Of a stretch of 47,082 nt of DNA, positions 1-7,580 are shown one piece after another (within the stretch, counting starts at the first letter, position 1; each line of letters starts with the position of its first letter). Source of the DNA: an uncultured Clostridia bacterium (GTDB taxonomy: Bacteria > Bacillota > Clostridia > Oscillospirales > Acutalibacteraceae); NCBI GenBank assembly GCA_937884975.1, contig CAKZZS010000014.1:1-47082 (forward strand). The letters run 5' to 3'. The notes beneath the pieces were generated by a model. The model was not told the origin of the DNA. It was given only the letters and a program-made list of their open reading frames with translations, and did no database searches. The position numbers and the translations under genes were made by a program.

Positions 1-61
1 ACTGATGAGGTGGAAAAGTTTATTTTATATCACACCTCATCCGAGCTCGCAAGCTCGCCCA

Positions 62-120
62 CCTTCCCCTCAAGGGGAAGACTTTGTAGGTTGAGATTCT
101 TCGCTTCGTTCAGAATGACA
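62..120. repeat. dispersed intergenic repeat, copy 1
   Basis: Non-coding stretch built of a perfect hairpin (CTTCCCCT, loop CA, AGGGGAAG) followed by GGTTGAGATTCTTCGCTTCG and TTCAGAATGACA. Nearly the same string recurs at about 12005-12062. It lies immediately before the terminator of the first gene and has no ORF with a ribosome binding site. A small palindrome (CGAGCT, loop CGCA, AGCTCG) sits just to its left. Probably a genome-wide intergenic repeat; its function is not visible. Confidence 0.6.
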
Positions 121-123
121 AAA

Positions 124-148
124 AAGAGGACGGATTTTCCGTCCTCTT
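124..148 (-). terminator. intrinsic terminator of surface-protein gene
   Basis: Perfect 10-bp stem AAGAGGACGG / CCGTCCTCTT with an ATTTT loop, 15 bp beyond the stop of the minus-strand gene at 164. On the minus strand it is followed by T-rich sequence. Confidence 0.8.
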
Positions 149-163
149 CTTTACTTTTACTGT

Positions 164-1783
164 TTACGGATTTGTGCAAATACCGCTCTTATTGAACTTG
201 TAGACTTTCTTGCCTATTTTAACATTTTTGTTAATAACATTTACACCGTTTGACTGGAAATAGTACCAATAATACTTTCCGTTTGAAGCTTTAAGCTTCT
301 GCCAACCTGTAAGCATAACGCCGTCAGCCTTAAAATAATACTTATAAGTCTTACCCTTGCTGTTTGTTATACTTTTCCAGCCGGTATCCATAACGCCGTT
401 AGCCTGAAAATGATACTGGTATGTTGCACCCTTGCTATTGGTTATTTTCTGCCAACCCGTATCCATTACGCCGTTAGCTTTAAAATGATACTGATAGGTT
501 TTACCTTTGCTGTTGGTTATTTTTTTCCAGCCGGTATCCATAACGCCGTTTGTACCAAAGTGATACTGATATGTTACGCCTTTTGCGTTCTTAATCTTCT
601 GCCAGCCGGTTTTCATAACTCCGTCAGTGCCGAAATAGTATTTGTAGGTGTTACCCTTACTATTTGTAATTTTCTGCCAACCCTTTACAAATGCGTTATT
701 CTTAAGGTAGTAATAATATCCGTTCGCTTTCATCCAGCCATTTGTGTAACCGTTTATATAGTTCCAATTTCCGTAATAAACCACACCGTCGATTACCTTA
801 TAAACTCTGACTCTGAAATTATTCTTTGTACCTGATTTAAGGTTGGAAACAGTATAAATATTTGAGGTTGTATTCGCAACCTTTGTCCATTTGCCGTCAA
901 TTTTCTGCTGCACTGCATAGCCGTTCACACCGCTCGCCTTACTCCAGCCAAGCTTAACTGCACTCTTACTTGTCCCCTTAACCTGTAAATTCTCTACTTC
1001 GGGAAGAATAATATTATAATCAAGCTTAATTTCGTATTTACCGTCAGTATTTTTTGTTGCTTTTATGTAGTATTTTCCCTTTACTAATTCAAGTTCAGCC
1101 TTTGTTGTACTTGGCGAATCTTCAGTACCCTTTGACCAATAACCGCCATCATGATTAGAAAGTGCCGAAAGCTCTTCAAAATCTTCATTTAAAACTGATA
1201 CCGCACAATTGTTATATCTGATTGCAGTCACCGTAACATTAGCCTTTGCCGGTATATCGAAAACAAACCAGTCGTTATCATCCTGTGTGGTAAAGCAAGC
1301 GACTATAGTCTGTCCTCTAGTAATTCGATCAGGATTAGCAAGAGCATTCGGTTCATTCTCTGTTGTATTAAATGATGAAAACTGTATATTAAATGAATAT
1401 TTACCATCATACACTTTTGACCATTTTAAGTAATATATGCCTTTTGAAAGAATATACTCAAAATTAGATGTTTTAGGTGAGTTTTCAGACCCCTGTGTAT
1501 AGTATGGATCACCTAATCCTGCTACAACCTCATAATCTTCATTTAACAGTGCACAATTAGCTCTTGTATACAGGATGTTTTTTACATTTATCTTACCGTC
1601 GCTTGGAATGGTAAACCTATAATATTTCGGGTCGTCCGCAATTGTCCCATTATAAAAGGTTCCGTCCGTCTTTACGTTGGTATAACTGACTGCCGCGCTT
1701 GAATTGATAAAAAGAGCGAACATTAAGCCCGTTACTAACGCAAGCAGACACATCACTGCCGTAATCTTTCTTATTTTTTTCAT
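164..1783 (-). CDS. secreted protein with Fn3 domain and cell-wall-binding repeats
   Basis: 539 aa. Residues 1-31 are a classical signal peptide (Lys/Arg start, hydrophobic core, NSSAA cleavage region). Two similar beta-rich modules follow (about 32-135 and 150-255). Each has an F-x-IP-a/sDG-like strand and ends in a GKYYIK/GIYYLK plus DGKY motif, resembling bacterial pre-peptidase-C-like sandwiches. A fibronectin type III-like module (about 258-345) comes next, then at least six ~24-residue repeats of the form GW-KITNSKG-TY-YHF-NGVM-TGW. These match the choline/cell-wall-binding (CW_binding) repeat class. No catalytic domain is visible, so it is probably a surface adhesin or scaffold held on the envelope by its repeats. 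RBS AAAGGGTGG lies 6 nt before the ATG. Expression is likely controlled by the divergent XRE gene at 1906 through the operator in its promoter. Confidence 0.8.
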   Translation of the reverse strand: MKKIRKITAVMCLLALVTGLMFALFINSSAAVSYTNVKTDGTFYNGTIADDPKYYRFTIPSDGKINVKNILYTRANCALLNEDYEVVAGLGDPYYTQGSENSPKTSNFEYILSKGIYYLKWSKVYDGKYSFNIQFSSFNTTENEPNALANPDRITRGQTIVACFTTQDDNDWFVFDIPAKANVTVTAIRYNNCAVSVLNEDFEELSALSNHDGGYWSKGTEDSPSTTKAELELVKGKYYIKATKNTDGKYEIKLDYNIILPEVENLQVKGTSKSAVKLGWSKASGVNGYAVQQKIDGKWTKVANTTSNIYTVSNLKSGTKNNFRVRVYKVIDGVVYYGNWNYINGYTNGWMKANGYYYYLKNNAFVKGWQKITNSKGNTYKYYFGTDGVMKTGWQKIKNAKGVTYQYHFGTNGVMDTGWKKITNSKGKTYQYHFKANGVMDTGWQKITNSKGATYQYHFQANGVMDTGWKSITNSKGKTYKYYFKADGVMLTGWQKLKASNGKYYWYYFQSNGVNVINKNVKIGKKVYKFNKSGICTNP

Positions 1784-1827
1784 AATACCACCCTTTCATT
1801 TTTTAATTCTTTTTCGGAATTATTTTA

Positions 1828-1856
1828 ATTATAATTCCGTTACGGAATTTTGTCAA
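1828..1856 (-). promoter_or_regulatory. consensus promoter with palindromic operator in spacer
   Basis: Reading the minus strand: TTGACA (1851-1856), exactly 17 nt, TATAAT (1828-1833). The spacer is almost filled by the perfect 8-1-8 palindrome AATTCCGTTACGGAATT (1833-1849). An extra half-site TTCGGAATT lies at about 1813-1821. A repressor bound here would block RNA polymerase at the surface-protein gene. The divergent XRE gene at 1906 is the obvious candidate ligand (inference). Confidence 0.85.
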
Positions 1857-1905
1857 CTTAAAATGGCAATATAATTTTGATATAAATTATATTGGAGATG
1901 ATAAA

Positions 1906-2148
1906 ATGAAAATCCGTAAAAAGGAATACGGCAATATAAATATAATCGGCAAAAATGTTGAAAAACTGCGAAAGGAGCAAAAAATCAAGCAAAAGGATTT
2001 TATTTCGAAATTACAGACAATGGGACTTGATATAAACCCGACAAGCTATTCAAAATTAGAAGGTCAAATAAGACTCGCAACCGACAAAGAGGTTTATTTA
2101 ATCGCTAAAGCGCTGAATGTTAAAATCGAAGAATTGTTTAAAAAATAA
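1906..2148 (+). CDS. XRE-family HTH transcriptional regulator
   Basis: 80 aa, essentially one Cro/C1-type helix-turn-helix domain. NVEKLRKEQKIKQKDFISKL gives helices 1-2, and the recognition helix lies around NPTSYSKLEGQIRLATDKEV. The end, LNVKIEELFKK, is typical of single-domain XRE repressors. RBS TTGGAGATG sits 6-8 nt before the ATG. The gene is divergent from the surface-protein gene, whose promoter carries a perfect 17-bp palindrome, so a dedicated repressor of that gene is the simplest reading. No sensor domain is present; how the repressor is relieved cannot be seen. Confidence 0.85.
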   Translation: MKIRKKEYGNINIIGKNVEKLRKEQKIKQKDFISKLQTMGLDINPTSYSKLEGQIRLATDKEVYLIAKALNVKIEELFKK

Positions 2149-2150
2149 AG

Positions 2151-2179
2151 TCGGCACTCGATTTGAGCGCCGATTTTTT
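2151..2179 (+). terminator. intrinsic terminator of XRE gene
   Basis: Stem TCGGC-a-CTC / GAG-c-GCCGA with loop GATTT, followed by six T, starting 2 bp after the XRE stop codon. Confidence 0.8.
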
Positions 2180-2372
2180 AACTGTAATATTCGTCTTTAC
2201 CGATTAACCGCTTTTTCGGGTTTTCGTCAATATATTGCCATCGGGCAAGAAAATCGTCCTCGTTTCTTATAACGTGGTCGTGGAAAGACCGTTGCCATAA
2301 ATTCTCACCGATTTGCTTGTTGGTATATCTTTTCAGCGTGGAAATAAAGCTCGAAATTACCGAATTAACCTT
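2178..2372 (-). pseudogene. truncated REP-associated tyrosine transposase (RAYT), C-terminal fragment
   Basis: The minus strand reads open for about 65 codons. The peptide contains SSFISTLKRYTNKQIG, then LWQRSFHDHVIRNEDDF and WQYIDENPKKRL, ending at a TAA at 2178-2180. This is the characteristic C-terminal part of Y1-transposase proteins of the REP-associated (IS200-related) class. There is no start codon or RBS. The N-terminal half with the HUH motif and catalytic Tyr is absent, and the frame runs at about 2372 straight into a palindromic repeat. The fragment is therefore a fossil. The recognition rests on the family pattern as I know it, not on an alignment. Confidence 0.75.
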
Positions 2373-2373
2373 C

Positions 2374-2443
2374 GTAGAGGACGGGTCACCCGTCCCGAAT
2401 AAATAAGATATAATCCTGTGGGTCGGGGAACCCGACCCCTACG
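2374..2443. repeat. REP-like palindrome doublet beside the RAYT fossil
   Basis: Two GC-rich palindromes about 35 bp apart in an AT-rich gap. The first is GGACGGGTCACCCGTCC (2379-2395). The second is GGGTCGGG, loop GAA, CCCGACCC (2420-2438). The outer ends are also inverted: GTAGAGG on the left, CCCCTACGA on the right. An inverted pair of REP units (BIME-like) is the natural reading. A related string occurs at 12703-12735. Confidence 0.6.
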
Positions 2444-2486
2444 AGTATAATATGGATTCAAATGTTATCGTAGGGGAAGGCTTTTC

Positions 2487-4163
2487 TTATTCAAACAAAT
2501 AAACCCTTGTTTCATACGGGTTCATAATGAAGCCGTTATCAATGATTTTTTCGGTTGAATAGTTGCCGAGCACCTTTTTGCCCTTTTCGAGGTTAAAGCC
2601 CTCGGGAGCATCAAAGCGCAACGCCCTATCCGAGAACGAGGAAACAACAAGCATCCTCTTACCCTCGTAATTTCTCTCGTAGACAAACATCTTGTCGCTG
2701 TCCTTGTAGTGCTCCTTATAGTCGCCGTAGATGACTATCGGGTTTTCCTTGCGGAATTTCAAAAGCTTTCTGTAGTAGTTGAGAATTGAATTTTCGTCAT
2801 TTTCAGCCTGCTCAACATTTATCTGCTTATAATTCTCGTTAAGGTGGAACCACGGCTCGGCAGTTGAAAAGCCTGCATATTCGCCGCTTGTCCACTGGAC
2901 GGGAGTTCTTCCGTTCTCACGGCTGGTTGTGTTCGCAATTTTAAGATAAGCCGCGTCGGAAAAGCCGAGCTTTTTGAAAAGCTTGTAGTTATTAAAAGTT
3001 ACAACATCCTTGAATTGGTCAAGAGAGTCCAGGTGGAAATTCGTCATACCGATTTCCTGACCCTGATAGATAAACACCGTACCGCTTTGCATATAGCACA
3101 TAGTCGCGAGCATTTTTGCGCTCTCAACCCTGTAGTTGAGGTTGCCGTAACGGTCAACAATGCGCGGATGGTCGTGATTTTCAAGGTAGAGCGCGGGCCA
3201 ACCCTTGCCGTCAAGGGTCTTATGCCAATTTGCAAACGCCTTTTTCATCTTCTTAAGGTTAAACGGAAGATGAATGGTATCCGTCATAAAGCAGTCCGCT
3301 TCCATATGGTCGAAAAGGAACATCATATCAAGCTCCTTGTCGCCGTGTTCATCCGTAAATTCAAGAGCCGTTTTTGCGTTTGTCATCGGCGATTCACCGA
3401 CTACAAAGCAGTCATATTTATCCAGTACGTCGTGACGGAATTCCGAAAGGTATTCGTGAATGTGCGGTCCCTTTTTATAGTGCTCAAGTCCCGTGCCGAT
3501 AGGCAGCGGAAAGCCGTTCGGAAGTCCTTCAGCTTTTGAAATAAAGGTTATAACGTCCTCCCTGAAGCCGTCAACACCCATATCAAGCCAGAATTTCATT
3601 ATATCCTTGACCTCCTGACGGACCTTTGGGTTGTCCATATTGAGGTCTACCTGCTTTTTGGCGAAAACGTGAAGATAATACTGCTTTAAATCCTCATTGT
3701 ATTCCCATGCTCCGCCCTCAAAAACGCTCAGCCAGTTATTCGGCGGCTTTTTGCCGTCCTTACCCTTGCCGTCACGCCAGAAATAGTAATCGTGATAGGG
3801 GTTATCCTTGCTCTTTTTACTTTCAATAAACCACTCGTGCTCGTCCGAGGTATGGTTTACGACTAAATCCATAATTATTTTAAGTCCGCGCTTGTGCGCT
3901 TCGTCAAGAACCTTTTTGAAAAGCTCGTTGTCGCCGTATTCGGGACTGATTTTTCTGTAATCGGAAATATCGTAGCCGTAGTCCGCATTCGGCGAACAGT
4001 AAAGCGGCGAGAACCAGATAGCGTCAACTCCGAGACTCTTTATATAATCGAGCTTTTCAAGCACGCCCCAAAGGTCGCCTATACCGTCGCCGTTGCCGTC
4101 CTTAAAGGAACGCGGCCAGATCTGATAAACCGCAAGCTCCTTGTACCATTGATTATTTGCCAT
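2487..4163 (-). CDS. malL: oligo-1,6-glucosidase / alpha-glucosidase (GH13)
   Basis: 558 aa, full length for the GH13 oligo-1,6-glucosidase / trehalose-6-phosphate hydrolase group. YQIWPRSFKDGNGDGIGDLW opens the TIM barrel and DLVVNHTSDEHEWF gives region I. GFREDV carries the nucleophile Asp203 (most relatives have Met or another residue before the Asp), VVGESP the acid/base Glu257, and LENHDHPR the transition-state Asp331. There is no signal peptide, so it is cytoplasmic and should release glucose from imported isomalto- or malto-oligosaccharides. Exact specificity cannot be read; some family members cleave trehalose-6-P or sucrose. It is transcribed alone from its own promoter (4210-4238), with RBS GGGAGG before the ATG. 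It complements the phosphorylase and GH13 enzyme at 25-29.5 kb. Confidence 0.85.
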   Translation of the reverse strand: MANNQWYKELAVYQIWPRSFKDGNGDGIGDLWGVLEKLDYIKSLGVDAIWFSPLYCSPNADYGYDISDYRKISPEYGDNELFKKVLDEAHKRGLKIIMDLVVNHTSDEHEWFIESKKSKDNPYHDYYFWRDGKGKDGKKPPNNWLSVFEGGAWEYNEDLKQYYLHVFAKKQVDLNMDNPKVRQEVKDIMKFWLDMGVDGFREDVITFISKAEGLPNGFPLPIGTGLEHYKKGPHIHEYLSEFRHDVLDKYDCFVVGESPMTNAKTALEFTDEHGDKELDMMFLFDHMEADCFMTDTIHLPFNLKKMKKAFANWHKTLDGKGWPALYLENHDHPRIVDRYGNLNYRVESAKMLATMCYMQSGTVFIYQGQEIGMTNFHLDSLDQFKDVVTFNNYKLFKKLGFSDAAYLKIANTTSRENGRTPVQWTSGEYAGFSTAEPWFHLNENYKQINVEQAENDENSILNYYRKLLKFRKENPIVIYGDYKEHYKDSDKMFVYERNYEGKRMLVVSSFSDRALRFDAPEGFNLEKGKKVLGNYSTEKIIDNGFIMNPYETRVYLFE

Positions 4164-4209
4164 AATAACGCCTCCCGTTATTAAATAAACTTTTTAATAT
4201 ATTATTATA

Positions 4210-4238
4210 ATTATATAGCAATTTCTTTCCATATTCAA
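4210..4238 (-). promoter_or_regulatory. promoter of malL
   Basis: Minus strand TTGAAT (4233-4238), 17-nt spacer, TATAAT (4210-4215), about 45 nt before the start codon. No clear operator was recognised around it. Confidence 0.7.
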
Positions 4239-4283
4239 ACAGCATTATGAATAAAAAGACAGACTGTTTTTTGTTAAAGTGTA

Positions 4284-4309
4284 ACCTAAAAACGCACCTT
4301 ACATAAAAT
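4284..4309 (+). promoter_or_regulatory. candidate sigma-K-type (mother-cell) promoter
   Basis: AC (4284-4285), 16 nt, CATAAAAT (4302-4309). This fits the sigma-K pattern AC-N16-CATANNNT; no TTGACA/TATAAT pair fits here. The expected transcript would start near 4316, 38 nt before the ATG, with RBS CAGGAGGAG between. The match is short, so this is a suggestion, but it agrees with the Cys-rich coat-like product. Confidence 0.45.
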
Positions 4310-4353
4310 GTAATGAAGTTTTCAACTTTAATAATTTTTCAGGAGGAGTTTTA

Positions 4354-5175
4354 ATGCCCGACAACAGAAATTGCGCTAAAAGACAAATCCGCGAAGCGGT
4401 CTGCATTGACACAAACAGAGTCTACGACTCCTGCGCCGATAAGGACTGTCTTGCCGATTTAAGAGTCTATTTTACCGAAAACGCACAGGGAATTATAAAC
4501 AACGCTACGAGCATTCGCTGCAGAGGCTGTGAAATAATCAACGCCTTTGTAGAGGTCGAAAGGGTACCGTTCAACAGGGGCTGTTACTCAGTTGACGTAA
4601 CCTTCTTCTTCAGGGTAACGCTTGACGCATTTTCGTCACCTATGGCGCCGCCCGTAACCGTTTGCGGTCTTTCAACATACTCAAAGAAATGTATTCTCTA
4701 CGGCAGCGAGGGCAATGTAAAGGTATTTTCATCCGAATACGCCGCCGATGAGGTCGACGACCAGCTTCCCGTTACCTGCACAAATCCGAGGGCAAAGGTT
4801 CAGACGGTTGACCCGATTTGCCTTGACGCGAGACTCTGTGACAGACATGAATGCTGCGACAACCTTTTCTCGTCTAACAGAGCATTACCAAGGTCAGTTC
4901 GCCGCTGCTTTGACGGAGAAATCACTCTTCAGGCTGACAGAGCCGTAGCCGTCACTCTCGGAATTTTCACTATTATTCAGCTCGAGCGCGACGTGCAGAT
5001 GCTTATTCCGGCTTATGATTTCTGCATTCCCGACAAAGAATGCGCGTGCGAGACAGACGACCCGTGCGAAACGTTCAGAAAAATTGACTTTCCGCTTAAC
5101 GAGTTCTTCCCTCCCAACGAGAGAGAGCTTGACAGAAACGAGCCGAACAATCCCTCTTGCGGCTGCTCGGTATGA
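4354..5175 (+). CDS. cysteine-rich protein, putative spore coat component
   Basis: 273 aa with about 21 cysteines spread along the chain, including pairs such as CRGC, ECC, CAC and a terminal CGC. It has no signal peptide, membrane segment or catalytic motif I recognise. Cys spacing does not follow a ferredoxin or zinc-finger pattern; the rest is beta-rich and acidic toward the C-terminus. High Cys without secretion signals is typical of clostridial spore coat/exosporium proteins, which cross-link through disulfides. The sigma-K-like promoter at 4284-4309 supports a mother-cell role. The strong RBS AGGAGGAG fixes the start. The gene stands alone, convergent with the ferredoxin. I do not recognise a named family; the coat role is inference. 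Confidence 0.7.
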   Translation: MPDNRNCAKRQIREAVCIDTNRVYDSCADKDCLADLRVYFTENAQGIINNATSIRCRGCEIINAFVEVERVPFNRGCYSVDVTFFFRVTLDAFSSPMAPPVTVCGLSTYSKKCILYGSEGNVKVFSSEYAADEVDDQLPVTCTNPRAKVQTVDPICLDARLCDRHECCDNLFSSNRALPRSVRRCFDGEITLQADRAVAVTLGIFTIIQLERDVQMLIPAYDFCIPDKECACETDDPCETFRKIDFPLNEFFPPNERELDRNEPNNPSCGCSV

Positions 5176-5198
5176 CGTAAAAATACGGCAAAAAGAAA

Positions 5199-5223
5199 AA
5201 GGACCGTTTTTAAAACGGTCCTT
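5199..5223. terminator. bidirectional intrinsic terminator
   Basis: 12-1-12 inverted repeat AAGGACCGTTTT-T-AAAACGGTCCTT with A-rich sequence on the left and TAAACTTT on the right. It lies between the convergent Cys-rich and ferredoxin genes and can serve both. Confidence 0.8.
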
Positions 5224-5236
5224 AAACTTTAGTTAA

Positions 5237-5407
5237 TCAGTCCTCTGCAGGAGCGCCAACGGGGCAAACATCTGCGCAGTTACCGCAAGAAATGCAAGCA
5301 TCCTCATCAATAACGTACTTTGAATCGCCCTCTGAAATAGCCTCTACAGGACATTCAGCTGCACATGCACCGCAGGAGATGCAATCGTCAGAAATCTTGT
5401 AAGCCAT
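5237..5407 (-). CDS. 2[4Fe-4S] ferredoxin
   Basis: 56 aa with two classical clusters: CISCGACAAECP and CISCGNCADVCP (C-x2-C-x2-C-x3-C-P twice). This is the clostridial-type low-potential electron carrier of anaerobic fermentation. The ATG at 5407 is chosen because AGAGGT lies 6 nt upstream; the longer frame to 5458 lacks a ribosome binding site. It has its own promoter (5459-5487). The partner enzyme is not in the window. Confidence 0.93.
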   Translation of the reverse strand: MAYKISDDCISCGACAAECPVEAISEGDSKYVIDEDACISCGNCADVCPVGAPAED

Positions 5408-5458
5408 ACAATTACCTCTCTTCACTAAATAATAGTAAGAAATCCTTACTTCACACAC

Positions 5459-5487
5459 ATTGTAACAAAGACAAAATACAAATGCAA
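5459..5487 (-). promoter_or_regulatory. promoter of ferredoxin gene
   Basis: Minus strand TTGCAT (5482-5487), 17 nt, TACAAT (5459-5464). A 14-nt perfect palindrome TTAGCGTACGCTAA lies just upstream (about 5500-5513). It may be a weak terminator or a regulator site; its T-run is on the plus strand, so it does not fit as the terminator of yaaT. Confidence 0.6.
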
Positions 5488-5517
5488 GATAATTTTTGGT
5501 TAGCGTACGCTAATTTT

Positions 5518-6381
5518 TTATTCCATATCCTTGAATTGCGCAAGCTCTTTGTCATCAACCTGAATTTTAGCGTCACGGATAATCTTCACCTGACGTCTGT
5601 TATAAACCGCAGGCGCCGCCTCGGGACGTCTGTCAAGCTGAACCTTTACAACACCCGTAAGAAGATTGTTTTCAACAACCGTTCCCGTACCCTCCTGGGT
5701 TTCAACAACAGCGCCGACCTTCGGAGTGACCCTCAAAAGGTGCTCGTAAGAATCCTGTTCATATTTAAGACAGCACATAAGCCTTCCGCAGGTTCCGCTG
5801 ATTTTTACGGGATTTAAGGACAAGCCCTGCTCCTTCGCCATTTTAATTGAAACGGGCTGAAATTCGCCTAAAAATGTGCGGCAACAGAACGGGCGTCCGC
5901 AGACTCCGAAGCCGCCGAGCATTTTGCTTTCATCCCTTACGCCTATCTGGCGAAGCTCGATTCTTGTCCTGAAAACAGAGGCAAGGTCCTTGACAAGCTC
6001 CCTGAAATCGACTCTGCCGTCAGCGGTGAAATAGAAAAGAATTTTGCTGTTGTCAAAGGTGTATTCAACCTCAACAAGCTTCATTTCAAGCCCGTGATTT
6101 TTAATCTTCTGAAGGCAGATGTCAAACGCCTTTTTCTCCTTTTCATGGTTTTCTTCAACCGTTTTAAGATCCTCGGGCGTGGCTTTTCTGATTATTGTCT
6201 TTAAAGGCTTTACTATTGCTTCATCGTCAACCTCACGGTTAGAGAGCGCGACCTCGCCGCACTCAACTCCCCTTGCGGTTTCAACAATAGCAAAATCACC
6301 TACGTTATACTCCTTGCCGTCCGGGTCAAAATAATAGACCTTTCCGACCTGTTTAAATCTTATACCGACAACGTTTGCCAT
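5518..6381 (-). CDS. yaaT: RicT/YaaT, PSP1-domain protein
   Basis: 287 aa. It begins with the PSP1 region (VGIRFKQVGKVYYF) and carries the two Cys-rich motifs of the family, CGRPFCCRTF and CGRLMCCLKY. In Bacillus subtilis RicT works with YlbF and YmcA in the Ric complex, which binds [4Fe-4S] clusters and controls mRNA maturation with RNase Y as well as sporulation and competence. The holB stop is one base upstream of this ATG, so translation is coupled. The order darA-holB-yaaT is the conserved Bacillota arrangement, which makes the assignment secure. The C-terminal ~50 residues are charged and less conserved. Confidence 0.92.
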   Translation of the reverse strand: MANVVGIRFKQVGKVYYFDPDGKEYNVGDFAIVETARGVECGEVALSNREVDDEAIVKPLKTIIRKATPEDLKTVEENHEKEKKAFDICLQKIKNHGLEMKLVEVEYTFDNSKILFYFTADGRVDFRELVKDLASVFRTRIELRQIGVRDESKMLGGFGVCGRPFCCRTFLGEFQPVSIKMAKEQGLSLNPVKISGTCGRLMCCLKYEQDSYEHLLRVTPKVGAVVETQEGTGTVVENNLLTGVVKVQLDRRPEAAPAVYNRRQVKIIRDAKIQVDDKELAQFKDME

Positions 6382-6382
6382 T

Positions 6383-7240
6383 TTATCCTCCGATTGCGCG
6401 CCTCAATGAAGCGCTGATTAGTGTAATTAAGAGCTTTTCGTTTGCATTTCTCTCACAGGCTGCAATTATTCTGTCCGCGCTTTCGTTGAGCTTCATAAGC
6501 TCTTCGCCCGTAAACCGCGTCGCCATCCCCGTTTCGTCAAAGCCGAAGCCCTGCCTTGCGCGAAGTGAAATATTGACAAGTCCCTTAAAGCATTCCATTA
6601 CGCTTTTTGTGAGAAGTCTGTCCCTGTCGAGCGGAACGGTGGCTCTTAAAAGGTCAATTTCGTTTATGCTTTTGAGTGCCGAAACAATATTCAGGGCGAT
6701 TTCCATAACCTGTCCGTCACCCTCGTCGGTTTCTTCACTGTTTCCGAGCGTAAACAGACTGACTCTTGACATCACCGTACCGAGCATTGCGCTGGGATTA
6801 ACGCAAAGCAGAATGAAATAAACATACTGCGGCGGTTCCTCAAGAATTTTAAGAAGCGCGTTCTGGACCTTTTCATCAAGCGTATGTGCGCTTGTGATGA
6901 TATAGACCTTTCTTTGCGCCTCGTTGGGCAGAATATAGGAATCCATAATCATTTCACGGCATTCCTCCATATTGACGCTCTTTCGCCTTTCACGCGGAGA
7001 TACCGTTTTTATATCCGGATGAACCTGCTTTTCACTTTTTAAACAGTTTTTGCATCTGCCGCACGGCGCGTCCGCCTCTTCGCAGACAAGAGCCGCCGCG
7101 AGTACGTTTGCAACTGTTTTAAGTTTTTCCTCGTCAGCGCCCGTAAGCATTGACGAATGGGGAAACGTCCCGGAAGAAATAAGTCTTTCAAAGGAGGAAA
7201 GCGTATTTTCCGAAACAAAAACGTCTTTAAAATTCATCAT
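6383..7240 (-). CDS. holB: DNA polymerase III delta' subunit
   Basis: 285 aa, slightly short for the family. It shows the clamp-loader AAA+ fold with the C4 zinc site of delta' and gamma/tau (C-x7-CGRC-x2-C near residue 60), the sensor-type IITSAHTLDEKVQNALLKIL and the EEPP turn. The Walker A position (SSMLTGADEEKLK) is degenerate, as expected for delta', which does not hydrolyse ATP. It overlaps darA by ATGA and is followed at once by yaaT. It acts in loading the beta clamp at the fork. Confidence 0.92.
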   Translation of the reverse strand: MMNFKDVFVSENTLSSFERLISSGTFPHSSMLTGADEEKLKTVANVLAAALVCEEADAPCGRCKNCLKSEKQVHPDIKTVSPRERRKSVNMEECREMIMDSYILPNEAQRKVYIITSAHTLDEKVQNALLKILEEPPQYVYFILLCVNPSAMLGTVMSRVSLFTLGNSEETDEGDGQVMEIALNIVSALKSINEIDLLRATVPLDRDRLLTKSVMECFKGLVNISLRARQGFGFDETGMATRFTGEELMKLNESADRIIAACERNANEKLLITLISASLRRAIGG

Positions 7241-7569
7241 AGCTTATAAAACTGGTCAACGCTAAGTACAAATACCGTTGCGCCGCCTACCGTTATTTCT
7301 TCCTTGCGGAAATTATCAACAAAGCCCTCGCTTAAATATGCCGAAGCGTTTTTGGGCATCGGCTGAGTTCTTTTTGAACTGAACTGACTTATAATTTCAA
7401 CCGCCTGACTGACTTTTTCGTCCTCGGTGCCTAAAAGCAGAGTAACATTTTTTGTGCGCAAAAATGCGCCGGAGGTTGAAAGATTAGTGACCGCAAAGCC
7501 CGTTCTCGTAAGCTCGTTGAGAACAGCCTGGGAATCTTCGGAATTAACTATTGCAATTATCAGTTTCAT
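7237..7569 (-). CDS. darA: cyclic-di-AMP receptor DarA/PstA (YaaQ)
   Basis: 110 aa PII-like protein with an MKLIIAIVNSEDS start. The core T-FAVTNLSTSGAFLR-KNVTLLLG and the end ITVGGATVFVLSVDQF match the YaaQ/DarA family, which binds c-di-AMP as a trimer. The signalling target is not established in general. Position upstream of holB and yaaT is the usual synteny; tmk and yaaR of the Bacillus order are absent here, and an AEC transporter lies upstream instead. Confidence 0.9.
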   Translation of the reverse strand: MKLIIAIVNSEDSQAVLNELTRTGFAVTNLSTSGAFLRTKNVTLLLGTEDEKVSQAVEIISQFSSKRTQPMPKNASAYLSEGFVDNFRKEEITVGGATVFVLSVDQFYKL

Positions 7570-7580
7570 TTTTTCACCCT

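Noticed and set aside
3015..3539. 174-codon plus-strand open frame
   Set aside because: Antisense shadow of the GH13 glucosidase; no RBS or motif.
5500..5513. TTAGCGTACGCTAA palindrome as yaaT terminator
   Set aside because: The T-run is on the plus strand, the wrong side for yaaT; no plus-strand gene precedes it.
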